Below are positions 1-7,020 of a stretch of DNA of 33,185 nt, in pieces (position 1 is the first letter of the stretch; every line of letters starts with the position of its first letter). The notes beneath the pieces were generated by a model, which was not told where the DNA came from, did no database searches, and was given only the letters and a program-made list of their open reading frames with translations. Origin of the DNA: Acidobacteriaceae bacterium (GTDB lineage: Bacteria > Acidobacteriota > Terriglobia > Terriglobales > Acidobacteriaceae). Both the position numbers and the translations under genes were made by a program. The stretch lies in NCBI GenBank assembly GCA_003138365.1, contig PLFY01000140.1:1-33185 (forward strand). Reading direction: 5' to 3'.

Positions 1-955
1 CCACTAAATAGCCGGAAGCGCCGGAATAGTAGACCAGCCCAACCGAGCCGCGAGGTATGAACGTCGCCTTCTTGTCGTTCTTGCCGACAACATATAATCC
101 CGCGTCCGATTCGTCTACAAGCAAGGCCCCAACACTTTGGTTAGGCATGATGATCGAATCTTTCGTGAAGTAGATAGTTACCGGGATCGGAGACCCTCCG
201 CCCCAGGAGGACTTTATGTGCGGATAGTAGTACGACGCAAATATTAGCAGTGCTCCAAGCACGAGAAAAATTGTCTGGGGCCAGTCCCCAAGTCTCGGCT
301 TCCAGGAGCGCACCTTCATCTCAAGAAGCGCAATTATCCCAATGGCAAAGAACCAAAGCCAAATGGCGCTGAACCGAAAGTGCCCGAACGCAAACAGTTC
401 GATCGAGGCAGATCGAATGAAATTGCCAACAAGAATGATCGAGGCTATACCTGATACATACCACGGAACACGCTTCCAGACGCAAAGAGTGATGAGAACA
501 AGAACGGCAAGAAGGGCAAGAACAGCTTCAACCATTTTCCATGTTGTCGGAGTTGGCAAGACTGCCATGGGGTCGACATAGAAATCAAACATCCAAAAAA
601 AAGCTGGACCGAAGAAGAAACAGGCGACGTAGTATTCAAAGAGAATAGCACCGATATTATGCCACCATTTCTCTTGTCCCGCCCAGAGATGCCGATACCT
701 TTGCATACCTCTTGCAATAGCTAGCGGCACCGCCGTAAACAGGAGGAACCAAGCGCCAGCGGAAGCGATCCTTGGACGAAATGGATTAGTCTCCACAAAT
801 CCGTAGCTGAACTGGTGAATTGACGTAATCAGAAAGCCGCAGCCATACAGAACAATCGCAAAGGCCGCGACAGACTTCGAGACGATGTCGAGGGTTGTCC
901 CGAGCACGGGCTGCAAACCCTGTGGCGGGGACGGCTTAGCCTCTTCTCGATCCAT
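1..955 (-). CDS. Multi-pass membrane protein, 3' end cut by window edge
   Basis: An open frame runs from ATG at 955 leftwards to the first base of the window without a stop, giving at least 318 residues; the C-terminus is missing. I see about seven hydrophobic helices, near residues 25-45, 63-83, 101-121, 141-160, 164-182, 192-212 and 226-243. A soluble, probably extracytoplasmic tail follows from about 245 and has a beta-rich look. The start is supported by GAGG nine bases upstream and a plausible N-terminus (MDREEAKPSPP). Codon use looks lower in GC than the genes to the right, which fits an accessory region. I do not recognise a named family and assign no function. It lies downstream of the toxin-antitoxin pair on the same strand, separated by a repeat hairpin. 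Confidence 0.72.
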   Translation of the reverse strand, partial: MDREEAKPSPPQGLQPVLGTTLDIVSKSVAAFAIVLYGCGFLITSIHQFSYGFVETNPFRPRIASAGAWFLLFTAVPLAIARGMQRYRHLWAGQEKWWHNIGAILFEYYVACFFFGPAFFWMFDFYVDPMAVLPTPTTWKMVEAVLALLAVLVLITLCVWKRVPWYVSGIASIILVGNFIRSASIELFAFGHFRFSAIWLWFFAIGIIALLEMKVRSWKPRLGDWPQTIFLVLGALLIFASYYYPHIKSSWGGGSPIPVTIYFTKDSIIMPNQSVGALLVDESDAGLYVVGKNDKKATFIPRGSVGLVYYSGASGYLV

Positions 956-1000
956 TGGGAATTACCTCGGCCAAGCCATCATTCTACCTCTGGGCCACGG

Positions 1001-1034
1001 CCGGGTGCCCCAGGTCTGGATTCTCAGACCTGGG
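1001..1034 (+). repeat. Dispersed GGGTGCCCCA hairpin repeat, copy 1
   Basis: A perfect 10-bp stem (1009-1018 with 1025-1034) with a 6-base loop follows the lead CCGGGTGCC. The same lead and a stem-loop occur at 1926-1972 and, inverted, at 13347-13377. It sits between the antitoxin stop and the next gene on the minus strand. It could end transcription there, although no T-run follows. Confidence 0.7.
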
Positions 1035-1057
1035 ATATCTCTTTCTATAGCTCTTTA

Positions 1058-1348
1058 TCACGCCGCATCCTCAAGACTAACCCGAACCTTGCGCCCCAGC
1101 GCTGAAGCGATATTGACCAGCGCATCGAGCGAAAAGCGCGCAATCCGCCCTCGCAGCAGATCGTTGATGCGCGGCTGCGTCACTCCGCAGCGCTTCGCCG
1201 CTTCTTTCTGTGTCCAGCCATTCGTCTTGATAATCGCCTCGATCTCGTCCATCAGATCGGAGCGCAAACTCAGGTTCGCCGCCTCTTCCGGCGTGTCCGC
1301 AATCGCATCCCAGACATTGGCAAATTCCCGCATTTCCAGTTCGCTCAT
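1058..1348 (-). CDS. XRE-family antitoxin (HigA-like)
   Basis: A small DNA-binding protein of 96 residues with a helix-turn-helix of the XRE/HTH_37 type. The motif WTQKEAAKRCGVTQPRINDL (about residues 45-64) is the recognition region, and the C-terminal part continues LDALVNIASALGR. The ATG at 1348-1346 shares one base with the stop of the upstream toxin gene (TGATG), so the two are translationally coupled; a TTG one codon earlier is also in frame. In this family the toxin gene comes first and the antitoxin represses the shared promoter while neutralising the toxin. The exact HigA subgroup is inferred from pairing with a Gp49-like toxin. Confidence 0.88.
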   Translation of the reverse strand: MSELEMREFANVWDAIADTPEEAANLSLRSDLMDEIEAIIKTNGWTQKEAAKRCGVTQPRINDLLRGRIARFSLDALVNIASALGRKVRVSLEDAA

Positions 1349-1671
1349 CAATCACCTCGCATCAACTGTTTGAACCGCAGTTTGGCAATCTCTTTATCCC
1401 GCTTGGAAGTCTCCCGCGTCTTCTTTTGAAATGCGTGAAGAACATAAACCGCGTCGGCGAGTCTCGCCACATACATCACGCGGAAAGTCCCCGATTCCTC
1501 CCAGACCCGAATCTCCTCCACACCTTTGCCGACATCGGACATTGGCTGAAAATCGTCCGGCAAATCCCCTCGTTGCACCTTCAAAAGCTGGCGACCGGCG
1601 TTTTGACGCGCATCCTTGGGAAAATCGCACAAGGCCTTATGCGAATCGCCGAGAAACCGCAGGACTTTCAT
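1348..1671 (-). CDS. HigB/Gp49-like (DUF891) toxin of a type II TA system
   Basis: A 107-residue protein of the RelE/ParE-fold phage Gp49-like family. Visible hallmarks are an N-terminal FLGDSHKALCDFPKDAR helix, the central strand WEESGTFRVMYVARLADAVYVL, and the C-terminal HAFQKKTRETSKRDKEIAK. The last segment is the conserved basic end of this family, shared with toxins that cut mRNA on the ribosome. The gene lies directly upstream of the XRE antitoxin, with a one-base stop/start overlap. A strong-looking promoter (1678-1705) puts the likely transcription start at the ATG itself, so the mRNA may be leaderless. The length matches intact family members and no key stretch seems missing. RNase activity is inferred from the family. 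Confidence 0.9.
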   Translation of the reverse strand: MKVLRFLGDSHKALCDFPKDARQNAGRQLLKVQRGDLPDDFQPMSDVGKGVEEIRVWEESGTFRVMYVARLADAVYVLHAFQKKTRETSKRDKEIAKLRFKQLMRGD

Positions 1672-1677
1672 AACATC

Positions 1678-1705
1678 ATTATATCCGATTGAATATATAT
1701 TGCAA
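1678..1705 (-). promoter_or_regulatory. Promoter of the toxin-antitoxin operon
   Basis: Reading the minus strand, TTGCAA (1705-1700), a 16-base spacer and a perfect TATAAT (1683-1678) stand 6 bases before the ATG at 1671. Initiation about 7 bases after the -10 box would start at or next to the ATG. No Shine-Dalgarno sequence is possible in such a transcript. The AT-rich spacer is a plausible binding site for the antitoxin. Confidence 0.65.
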
Positions 1706-1925
1706 GATTACGCCCGCGGACGCCCTCCATGCTCCGCAAACCCGCCCAAATACCCCCAAAATAGCCCCAAATACACCTTATTTTGCAGACGTTTGCCTCA
1801 ATCGGCCCACCCCCGCGCAGACTTTTCCCGATTTTTATCCGCCGGCAAGCCGACTTTCCTGCAAATCCTGGTCCAAACCCCCTGTTCGTCCTCCTCCAGG
1901 CCGACACTTCTGTAGCCCTCCAGGC

Positions 1926-1972
1926 CGGGTGCCCCATCCAAGCCACGTGTTTGCCTTTGTGGCTTGGGTGGG
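1926..1972 (+). repeat. Dispersed GGGTGCCCCA hairpin repeat, copy 2
   Basis: The CCGGGTGCC lead is followed by a 14-bp stem (1933-1946 with 1959-1972) containing one G-U type mismatch, a 12-base loop, and then a GGGATA tail like that of copy 1. The stem sequence differs from copy 1 while pairing is kept. Conserved lead plus covarying stem argues for a structured repeat family. Confidence 0.65.
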
Positions 1973-2406
1973 ATACTCATATCTATCAGTTCTTATAGTC
2001 TTTAGCTCTTAAGGACTCAGGCTACACTCACGCCGCAAAATCCCTCCGCACCAGCGGCAACTCAAGCTCAATCCGGTCATGCAAAACCGTCGCCGCAATG
2101 CGCCCCCGCGCTCCAGCCGCACCAGCCCGTCGCTGCCATCGTCCCCCCGCCATAAGGCCTCCGCAATCGCTGTTACCGATAATTACCCTAAAGAAGCGCA
2201 GAATAGCCGTATGCCTGACCTCCGACCCATCGACGCTCCGCACGCCCCCAGCCGGTTTACCCATTCCCCCAAACCGCGCCGAATCCCGACCGTAAATTCA
2301 AGGCTTTTTCGACCATTTTCGATAGCAAAACCCCACAACATCTTGGGCCTCAAACCAGGGAAACACCCAACGGGCAGCGCTTTGTGGGGGGTAACTAGAA
2401 AAATAA

Positions 2407-2426
2407 CCCCCCCACCCCACCCCCCC
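2407..2426 (-). other. Potential G-quadruplex tract
   Basis: On the minus strand three G-runs of 7, 4 and 7 bases are separated by single T residues, enough for four G-triplets with very short loops. A run of six G on the plus strand (2386-2391) can instead pair with the C-block. No gene lies across it, and the function is unknown. Confidence 0.5.
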
Positions 2427-2501
2427 TTCTTCTTTTTCTTTTCTTCGCCCCTGCTGCGAACCTTTGCCCGAACCCATTCAGCCCGTTCCCAGGAACCGCC
2501 G

Positions 2502-2957
2502 CTACGCATGACGCTCGATCACGCTCTCGGCCAGCGCCGCGCCCGTGCTATAAAGCTGACGCGGACCAACCGCATTTTCAAAGCGCGACAGCGTCGGCTG
2601 CGAAGCCATATCGAGGCCAGTAACCGGATCGCGGTCCAGCAGCATCTTGTGCATGGGATCGGCAGCCAATCGAGCCGAGTTGTTGGCGTCCGCATAACCG
2701 CAGCCGATGGAGAAGACGCGCTGCTTGAAAAGATCCTGCAACGGATGATCGACCTTGCCAGCTTGCCGTGAATCGCGCAGACAGCCAGACATCGCGGCGA
2801 CCAACCCATAACGCCGCTCTGCGGCTTTCAACAGCACGGCACCGCCATCGGAACTGCCCTGCCGCTGGTCGAATTCCATCACCACCGGCTTATCGAAAAT
2901 CTCTGCAAACAACAAACGCTCTGTCGCGGTAGAATCGTTCAAGCGAAAGCCTCTCAA
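2502..2957 (-). pseudogene. Truncated IS1380-family transposase (N-terminal third)
   Basis: The 151-residue frame reads like the N-terminus of IS1380-type DDE transposases: FDQRQGSSDGGAVLLKAAER, the DSRQAGKVDHPLQDLFKQR block, GYADANNSARLAADP and SQPTLSRFENAVGPRQLY. Intact members are about 430-470 residues, so roughly two thirds, including most of the catalytic DDE core, are gone. The frame stops just after SVIERHA, where the family normally continues with a basic segment. The sequence beyond (below 2502) is unrelated, so the element was cut by a deletion or insertion near 2500. The likely initiator is TTG at 2957. The fragment cannot transpose by itself. Confidence 0.85.
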
Positions 2958-3010
2958 TGTGCCTTAAACACTGTTTCGTCAACATGTTTGTAGCATAAAA
3001 GGCTTTCGCT
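2942..3010. repeat. 11-bp inverted repeat around the transposase start
   Basis: AGCGAAAGCCT at 2942-2952 is repeated perfectly in reverse complement at 3000-3010, 47 bases apart, bracketing the transposase start codon. It may be a regulatory hairpin limiting transposase translation. The outer end of the insertion sequence probably lies nearby (about 3010-3040), but I cannot fix it. Confidence 0.5.
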
Positions 3011-3131
3011 AAATCAGGCCTCACGAATTATCCAGGCTAGTCTGGACACAGCAGCTTAAAAGGGTGTAGATACGGGGGGTAGATGTAAGCTGAAACTCAG
3101 TAATGTGTTCATCTGTCAATAGTTACAAATT

Positions 3132-3152
3132 GGTTCGAATCCTGCAGCGCCA
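3132..3152 (+). other. tRNA 3'-end fragment, candidate attachment site
   Basis: This 21-base stretch has the form of a T-loop plus acceptor 3' strand of a tRNA: GGTTCGAATCC, then TGCAGCGCCA. The upstream sequence does not fold into the rest of a tRNA: the 5' side of the T-stem pairs only through its last two bases. Such orphan 3' ends are typical att sites left by integrases that target tRNA genes. It lies at the border between the accessory left part and the core-like right part. No integrase gene is visible in the window. Confidence 0.5.
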
Positions 3153-3184
3153 TAGAATCAATAGTTTAGTCGCGATTTTAAGAT

Positions 3185-3217
3185 TCCGCCGGTGCTCATT
3201 GACGCACAATAGGCGGA
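3185..3217 (-). terminator. Hairpin after the Crp/Fnr gene
   Basis: On the minus strand, 13-45 bases past the regulator's stop, TCCGCC (3217-3212) pairs with GGCGGA (3190-3185), with an inner GTGC/GCAC stem. A short A/T-rich tail (TCTTAAAAT) follows. The U-run is weak, so intrinsic termination is only plausible. Confidence 0.35.
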
Positions 3218-3229
3218 GATGGGTTATGG

Positions 3230-4135
3230 TCACGCCCCCGGTTGTTCAACGGACAATTTACGTTTGATCACTCCGACGAATGGAATCACCGGCTTCAGGA
3301 TGGTTTGAACCAAGGGTATGACGGGCTTGAGGATGGTTTCAACCAGCGGAACGACCGGCTTTAGAATGGCTCCGATGATCGGAAGAGCCGCCTTGAGCGA
3401 GTTGTGCTCTGGCAACTGGTCGAGAAGAACTACGTTAAGCAGAGACTTATTTACCTGGATGCGGCCGTTGTAATCGATAAAGCCAAGCTTGCGAAATCTA
3501 TTCATGAAGAAGCTGACGCGGGACCGCGTGGTGCCGATCATTTCCGCCAGTGTTTCCTGGGAAATGGGGGGAATGAATGTGTCCCGTTCTCCCGGCTTGC
3601 CAAACTCGGCCATCAAAAGGAGAATTCTGGCCAGGCGCTTTTCGCTGGAATTGAAGAGCTGATCGACGAGATCGGCCTGGGTTCTCATGCTGCGGGTCAG
3701 CAGGTACTTCACAAAGAAGTCGGCGAACACAGGTTCGTCATGCATCACACGAGCCATCTCCTCCCGTGTGACCTTGAGCGCCGCGCACGAGTTGACGGCC
3801 GAGGCCGTTGCCAGACGCAGTCCCGGAACGGATGCCAGCGACTCTTCGCCAACGAAGTCGCCGACGGAGAGAAGCGCGATTGTGGCCTCTTTGCCATTCG
3901 CCGAAACGACTGAGAGTTTTGCCCGGCCTCTCTGGAGAAAGAATACGGTGTTGGCCGCATCTCCCTGACAGAAAAAGGTCTCTTTGGGCTCCAGTTCAAC
4001 GATCTTTCGACCAAGCCCCGCGTTGGCAAGAAAAGTAGCGGACTCGAAGGTAATCTCGGCGTGTTTATTTTTCAAAATGGCCCTGCTCTCAGCGGTTTTC
4101 CCGGTGCGGTAAATGAATGCCCAGGAGCAAGCCAC
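3230..4135 (-). CDS. Crp/Fnr-family transcription regulator with repeat tail
   Basis: Residues about 30-145 form a cyclic-nucleotide-binding-type beta-roll (KETFFCQGDAANTVFFLQRG, then GDFVGEESLA). A long dimer helix follows, then a winged helix (about 190-240) with the recognition segment SQETLAEMIGTTRSRVSFFM, typical of Crp/Fnr activators. No cysteine cluster of the Fnr Fe-S type is seen. After the DNA-binding domain comes a tail of about 50 residues absent from ordinary Crp proteins: three 11-residue hydrophobic repeats of the form ILKPV(V/I)PLV. The 301-residue frame begins at GTG 4135 without a Shine-Dalgarno sequence. An in-frame TTG at 4075, with AGGG five bases upstream, gives 281 residues and may be the true start. 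The neighbouring universal stress gene on the same strand suggests a stress-response role, but the ligand and targets are unknown. Confidence 0.9.
   Translation of the reverse strand: MACSWAFIYRTGKTAESRAILKNKHAEITFESATFLANAGLGRKIVELEPKETFFCQGDAANTVFFLQRGRAKLSVVSANGKEATIALLSVGDFVGEESLASVPGLRLATASAVNSCAALKVTREEMARVMHDEPVFADFFVKYLLTRSMRTQADLVDQLFNSSEKRLARILLLMAEFGKPGERDTFIPPISQETLAEMIGTTRSRVSFFMNRFRKLGFIDYNGRIQVNKSLLNVVLLDQLPEHNSLKAALPIIGAILKPVVPLVETILKPVIPLVQTILKPVIPFVGVIKRKLSVEQPGA
3269..3367 (-). repeat. Three tandem 33-bp repeats coding an 11-residue motif
   Basis: Within the regulator's 3' end, three in-frame 33-bp units encode ILKPVVPLVET, ILKPVIPLVQT and ILKPVIPFVGV (about residues 257-289), after a partial unit. 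Prolines fall at fixed positions, so each unit is a short hydrophobic segment broken by Pro. Repeat number could vary between strains by slippage. Confidence 0.85.
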
Positions 4136-4513
4136 GTTGGATTGGGAAAAACCGTTGATTGTGGCGAATCCATTGAAGACCGCTGGGAAACCCTTCAGAC
4201 AATGCGATCAAAGGCTTCCTGGAGGTCTGGCATCGGCAACGCGGTCCCGAGCAGCATGAGGGAGAGTTGGCGTCACACCTGGGGCAGACAGCCCCCTGCG
4301 CTTGCAGCGCGGTTACACTCAAGCACTCATTATTTTGGCATTTGGCGCAAGCTCGAGTCTGTTCTGTTTTGCTCATCGCAAGAACCGGCCCGGATGCCTT
4401 GGCAGAAAGGGTAGGAATCCGGGAAACCGGAAACAACAGGAGTCACCTGATCGGAAGCAGCAGCGTCGCGCAGCGAACGGCGCCACGATTGGCCGCCAGC
4501 ACCGCGGTGCTTC
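4136..4513. other. Intergenic region upstream of the Crp/Fnr gene
   Basis: About 380 bases between the universal stress gene's stop and the regulator's start, both on the minus strand. I see no gene here with confidence. A minus-strand frame (4089-4436) has several Cys pairs but no start signal or recognisable fold. The promoter of the regulator must lie here if it is not co-transcribed; no clear -35/-10 pair was found. Confidence 0.4.
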
Positions 4514-5026
4514 TTACCACCATTCGATTGAGCGCCCCGATGGGGACTTCACAGATGTGTCTGGCTTGGCTGAGCGAAGAAGCAGGAGTGGGCATTGCAC
4601 GAGCTTGACAACCTTCTCCGCGATCGAGCCGAAGACCAGCGGATGCCAGCCGGAGATGCCGTGCGTGGAGATGACGACCATATCGATATGCTCGCGCTCG
4701 ACCACTTCCATGATGCTTCCCGCAATGTCATTGCCAACTTCAATACTGGAAGTTGATTTCACTCCCTTGGCCACAAGAGCTGCATGGCACTTGGCCAGAT
4801 GGCGCTCCGCATGCGTCCTGGCCTCCTGCAAGAATTCGCCTTCGGGAATAAGGTCAGGGATCGTCGTGGTGGGAAACATGGGGATCACATTCACAAGATA
4901 GAGTTCGGCGTGAAAGTGCAGAGCAAGGTCGGCTGCCATCTCCAAAGCAGCCTGGGACGATGGGCTAAAGTCGATGGGCAACAGGATTTTGGTGGGGATG
5001 GAAGGGAAAGCATGAACTTCGGACAT
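4514..5026 (-). CDS. Universal stress protein (UspA family)
   Basis: A cytoplasmic 170-residue protein with the Usp alpha/beta fold. It opens with KILLPIDFSPSSQAALEMAADLA and ends with the nucleotide-binding signature STHG followed nine residues later by GS (GISGWHPLVFGSIAEKVV), then PLLLLRS. The signature suggests an ATP-binding Usp. The frame extends upstream to 5122, but the ATG at 5026 has AGGAGA five bases before it and begins at the conserved region, so I choose it. Family members help survival under starvation, oxidative or envelope stress. The gene lies upstream of the Crp/Fnr regulator on the same strand, about 380 bases away, so a common operon is uncertain. Confidence 0.9.
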   Translation of the reverse strand: MSEVHAFPSIPTKILLPIDFSPSSQAALEMAADLALHFHAELYLVNVIPMFPTTTIPDLIPEGEFLQEARTHAERHLAKCHAALVAKGVKSTSSIEVGNDIAGSIMEVVEREHIDMVVISTHGISGWHPLVFGSIAEKVVKLVQCPLLLLRSAKPDTSVKSPSGRSIEWW

Positions 5027-5323
5027 GACGGTCTCCTCGCCGAACACAGGCGCTGTTTCAGCCATCATCTTACAACGGGAAGATGGAAAGTGTGCTCTTT
5101 TGGACAGGTGTGGCGCAGTCATGCAGTGCAGTCAGGAGGGGCTTGGTTGACGCCGTCGATAGATACGGGACACAAGATGCCTGCTTGCGATTGCGAGCAA
5201 ATGTGACCATCCATGAAGGTTCCAACTCTGGCAATATCTCAATGGACGCAGCCGATCGCCAACCTATGTCGTTGACAGCGGCCTGCGTGTTGAGAAAAGG
5301 CAAAGCCTGTTGGAGGAGAGCCC

Positions 5324-6142
5324 TTGAAACCATCGACGATGAAACGGGTTTCGCATCCCCCGCACGTCTGCCAAGGAGATCTGGCGGTCAGGCAACGTAG
5401 CCGATCGATCTGGCCGGCAGCTTTCGGAATCAACGTCCGCAGAAAGATGCTCGTGCTTCTGGCCGCCGCATTCGTGGCAAGTTTACCAGGGTCGGCAAGG
5501 TCGCAATCGTTGACTTTTTCAGGAGATTCCTCGGGCACGGTAACAAGCGCAACCTCAGCGCAGATTGACTTGACGTACACGCGTCCAACGCAGGCAACGA
5601 GGTTGAAGAACTATGCCTTCGACGCCTTCGGTCCGTATACGATTGTCGGCGCCGGCGTCTCGGCAGGCATCAACCAGGCCGGTAATGCGCCTCCGGAGTG
5701 GAGTCAAGGCATGGCTGGTTACGGCAGGCGATTCGGGTCGAACTTCGGAATCGGGGTAGCCGGCACAACGGCGCGTTATGCGCTCGCGGAAGCCTTCAAG
5801 GACGATACGCTGTACTACCGCTGTGAATGCACAGGCGTATTCCCGCGGCTGCGTCATGCAATGGTATCCACATTGACAGGACGACATGGGGAAGACGGTC
5901 ACCGCGTGTTCTCTCTTCCTGCGCTTGTCTCACCCTATGCGGGCACGTTTACCGCGGTCTACGGTTGGTATCCTAACCGCTTCGGCGCCAAGGATGCCTT
6001 CCGCATGGGCAACTACAGCATGCTGGCCTACATGGGCCAGAACATCAGCCTGGAGTTCTTCTATAGCGGACCCCACTCCCTGCTTTCTCGCATGCACCTT
6101 AGCAACGCGCACGGTTCACCAGACCCTGGTCCAAACCATTGA
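5324..6142 (+). CDS. Secreted conserved protein of unknown function, first gene of the Mla operon
   Basis: The 272-residue frame carries a signal peptide at about residues 42-62 (MLVLLAAAFVASLPGSARSQS). The TTG start at 5324 has GGAGG seven bases upstream. An ATG at 5447 would give a conventional signal peptide but lacks a good ribosome site. The mature part is rich in Gly, Tyr and Phe, with segments such as NYAFDAFGPYTIVGAG, DTLYYRCECTG and GNYSMLAYMGQNISLEFFY; alternating hydrophobics suggest an outer-membrane or beta-rich periplasmic protein. I recall similar proteins being frequent in Terriglobia, without known function. Its TGA overlaps the TTG start of mlaE (6139), so it is probably co-expressed and may serve as the outer-membrane side of the lipid transporter; this is inference. 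Confidence 0.75.
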   Translation: MKPSTMKRVSHPPHVCQGDLAVRQRSRSIWPAAFGINVRRKMLVLLAAAFVASLPGSARSQSLTFSGDSSGTVTSATSAQIDLTYTRPTQATRLKNYAFDAFGPYTIVGAGVSAGINQAGNAPPEWSQGMAGYGRRFGSNFGIGVAGTTARYALAEAFKDDTLYYRCECTGVFPRLRHAMVSTLTGRHGEDGHRVFSLPALVSPYAGTFTAVYGWYPNRFGAKDAFRMGNYSMLAYMGQNISLEFFYSGPHSLLSRMHLSNAHGSPDPGPNH

Positions 6143-6990
6143 GCGACAGCGGATTCACGACAGTTGCGGACACAAACCCGCCGCTTCCGGAGCAGCGAAC
6201 CACACCCATGGCTTCAGTCTTTTGCTTTGGCTCGGGCGTGTGTACCGGGTTCCTCGAGTGGTTTGGAAACCTGGGGATATTTTTCTGGCAGGTTCTCAAG
6301 GCAGTGGTTACGCCGCCGTATGAATGGCGCGAACTGATTCGTCAAATGGACGAGGTCGGATCCAAGTCTTTGCCGCTGGTGGCCTTGGCAGGCGCCGCTG
6401 TAGGCGTTGTGTTGTCAATGGAAACCCGCGAGAGCATGACGAGATTTGGGGCCAAGTCACTGCTCCCCTCGGCCATCGTCTTCGCAGTGATTCAGGAGAT
6501 GGGCCCGATTATTACAGGCTTGGTGGTGAGTGGACGCGTGGGAGCCGGCATTGGCGCCGAGCTGGCGTCGATGAAGGTGACCGAGCAGATCGACGCCATC
6601 GAGGCATCCGCGATTAACCCTTACAGACTTCTGGCGGCGACGCGCATTCTGGCATGCATCCTGATGCTGCCTCTGCTGACCGTTGCCGCGGACGCGGGCG
6701 GCCTGCTGATGGGCTGGGTTGCGCAGACTCTTGCGGAGCCAATCTCCCTGCACCACTTCATCAATACAGGCTTCAGTGGCGCAACTCTCAGAGACTTTTT
6801 GCCGCCCACATTCAAGACGGCAGTGTTTGGCCTGATTATTGGGCTTGTTGCCTGCTTCCAGGGAATGCGCACGCGCGGAGGCGCGGAGGGAGTGGGCCGA
6901 GCAGCCACCAACTCCGTGGTTCTTGCATCGCTGTTCGTGATTCTGGCCGATGTGGTGCTGGTCAAACTCATTCTCGTTGTCTTCCACTAA
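6139..6990 (+). CDS. mlaE: MlaE-type ABC transporter permease
   Basis: An inner-membrane permease of the MlaE family, which with an MlaF ATPase and MCE proteins moves phospholipids between membranes. The conserved core is present: SLPLVALAGAAVGVVLSMET, FAVIQEMGPIITGLVVSGRVGAGIGAELASMKVTEQIDAIE, NPYRLLAATRILACILMLPLL, and a C-terminal pair of helices. The EQIDA motif is the coupling helix that contacts the ATPase. The frame starts at TTG 6139, overlapping the previous stop (TTGA). A start at ATG 6208 would give 260 residues, the usual family size. Neither start has a clear Shine-Dalgarno sequence, so coupling from the upstream gene is likely. Confidence 0.93.
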   Translation: MSDSGFTTVADTNPPLPEQRTTPMASVFCFGSGVCTGFLEWFGNLGIFFWQVLKAVVTPPYEWRELIRQMDEVGSKSLPLVALAGAAVGVVLSMETRESMTRFGAKSLLPSAIVFAVIQEMGPIITGLVVSGRVGAGIGAELASMKVTEQIDAIEASAINPYRLLAATRILACILMLPLLTVAADAGGLLMGWVAQTLAEPISLHHFINTGFSGATLRDFLPPTFKTAVFGLIIGLVACFQGMRTRGGAEGVGRAATNSVVLASLFVILADVVLVKLILVVFH

Positions 6991-7020
6991 CCCAGGATTT
7001 CGCGTTAGGTGAATTTCAGA

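Larger units (their letters stand above)
1706..2501. other. Gene-poor, C-rich stretch with a repeat and a poly-C block
   Basis: About 800 bases with no convincing gene. It contains hairpin repeat copy 2 (1926-1972) and a block of C-runs (2407-2426). On the minus strand near 2028-2100 there is a short C-terminal-looking stretch (VLHDRIELELPLVRRDFAA then stop) with no credible upstream body, possibly the tail of a decayed gene. The open frames here on both strands have no recognisable motif and are rich in Pro/Arg, as expected for GC-rich non-coding DNA. Confidence 0.5.

Noticed and set aside
2028..2264. Minus-strand frame ending in VLHDRIELELPLVRRDFAA
   Set aside because: The end looks gene-like, but the upstream residues are not, and no family is recognised; kept only as a note in the gap entry.
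3060..3152. Complete tRNA gene ending at 3152
   Set aside because: The upstream bases do not form the acceptor, D or anticodon stems, so only the 3' end is tRNA-like.
4089..4436. Minus-strand frame with several cysteine pairs, upstream of the Crp/Fnr gene
   Set aside because: Cys pairs are suggestive of a zinc site, but there is no start signal, no known fold, and it overlaps the longer form of the regulator.
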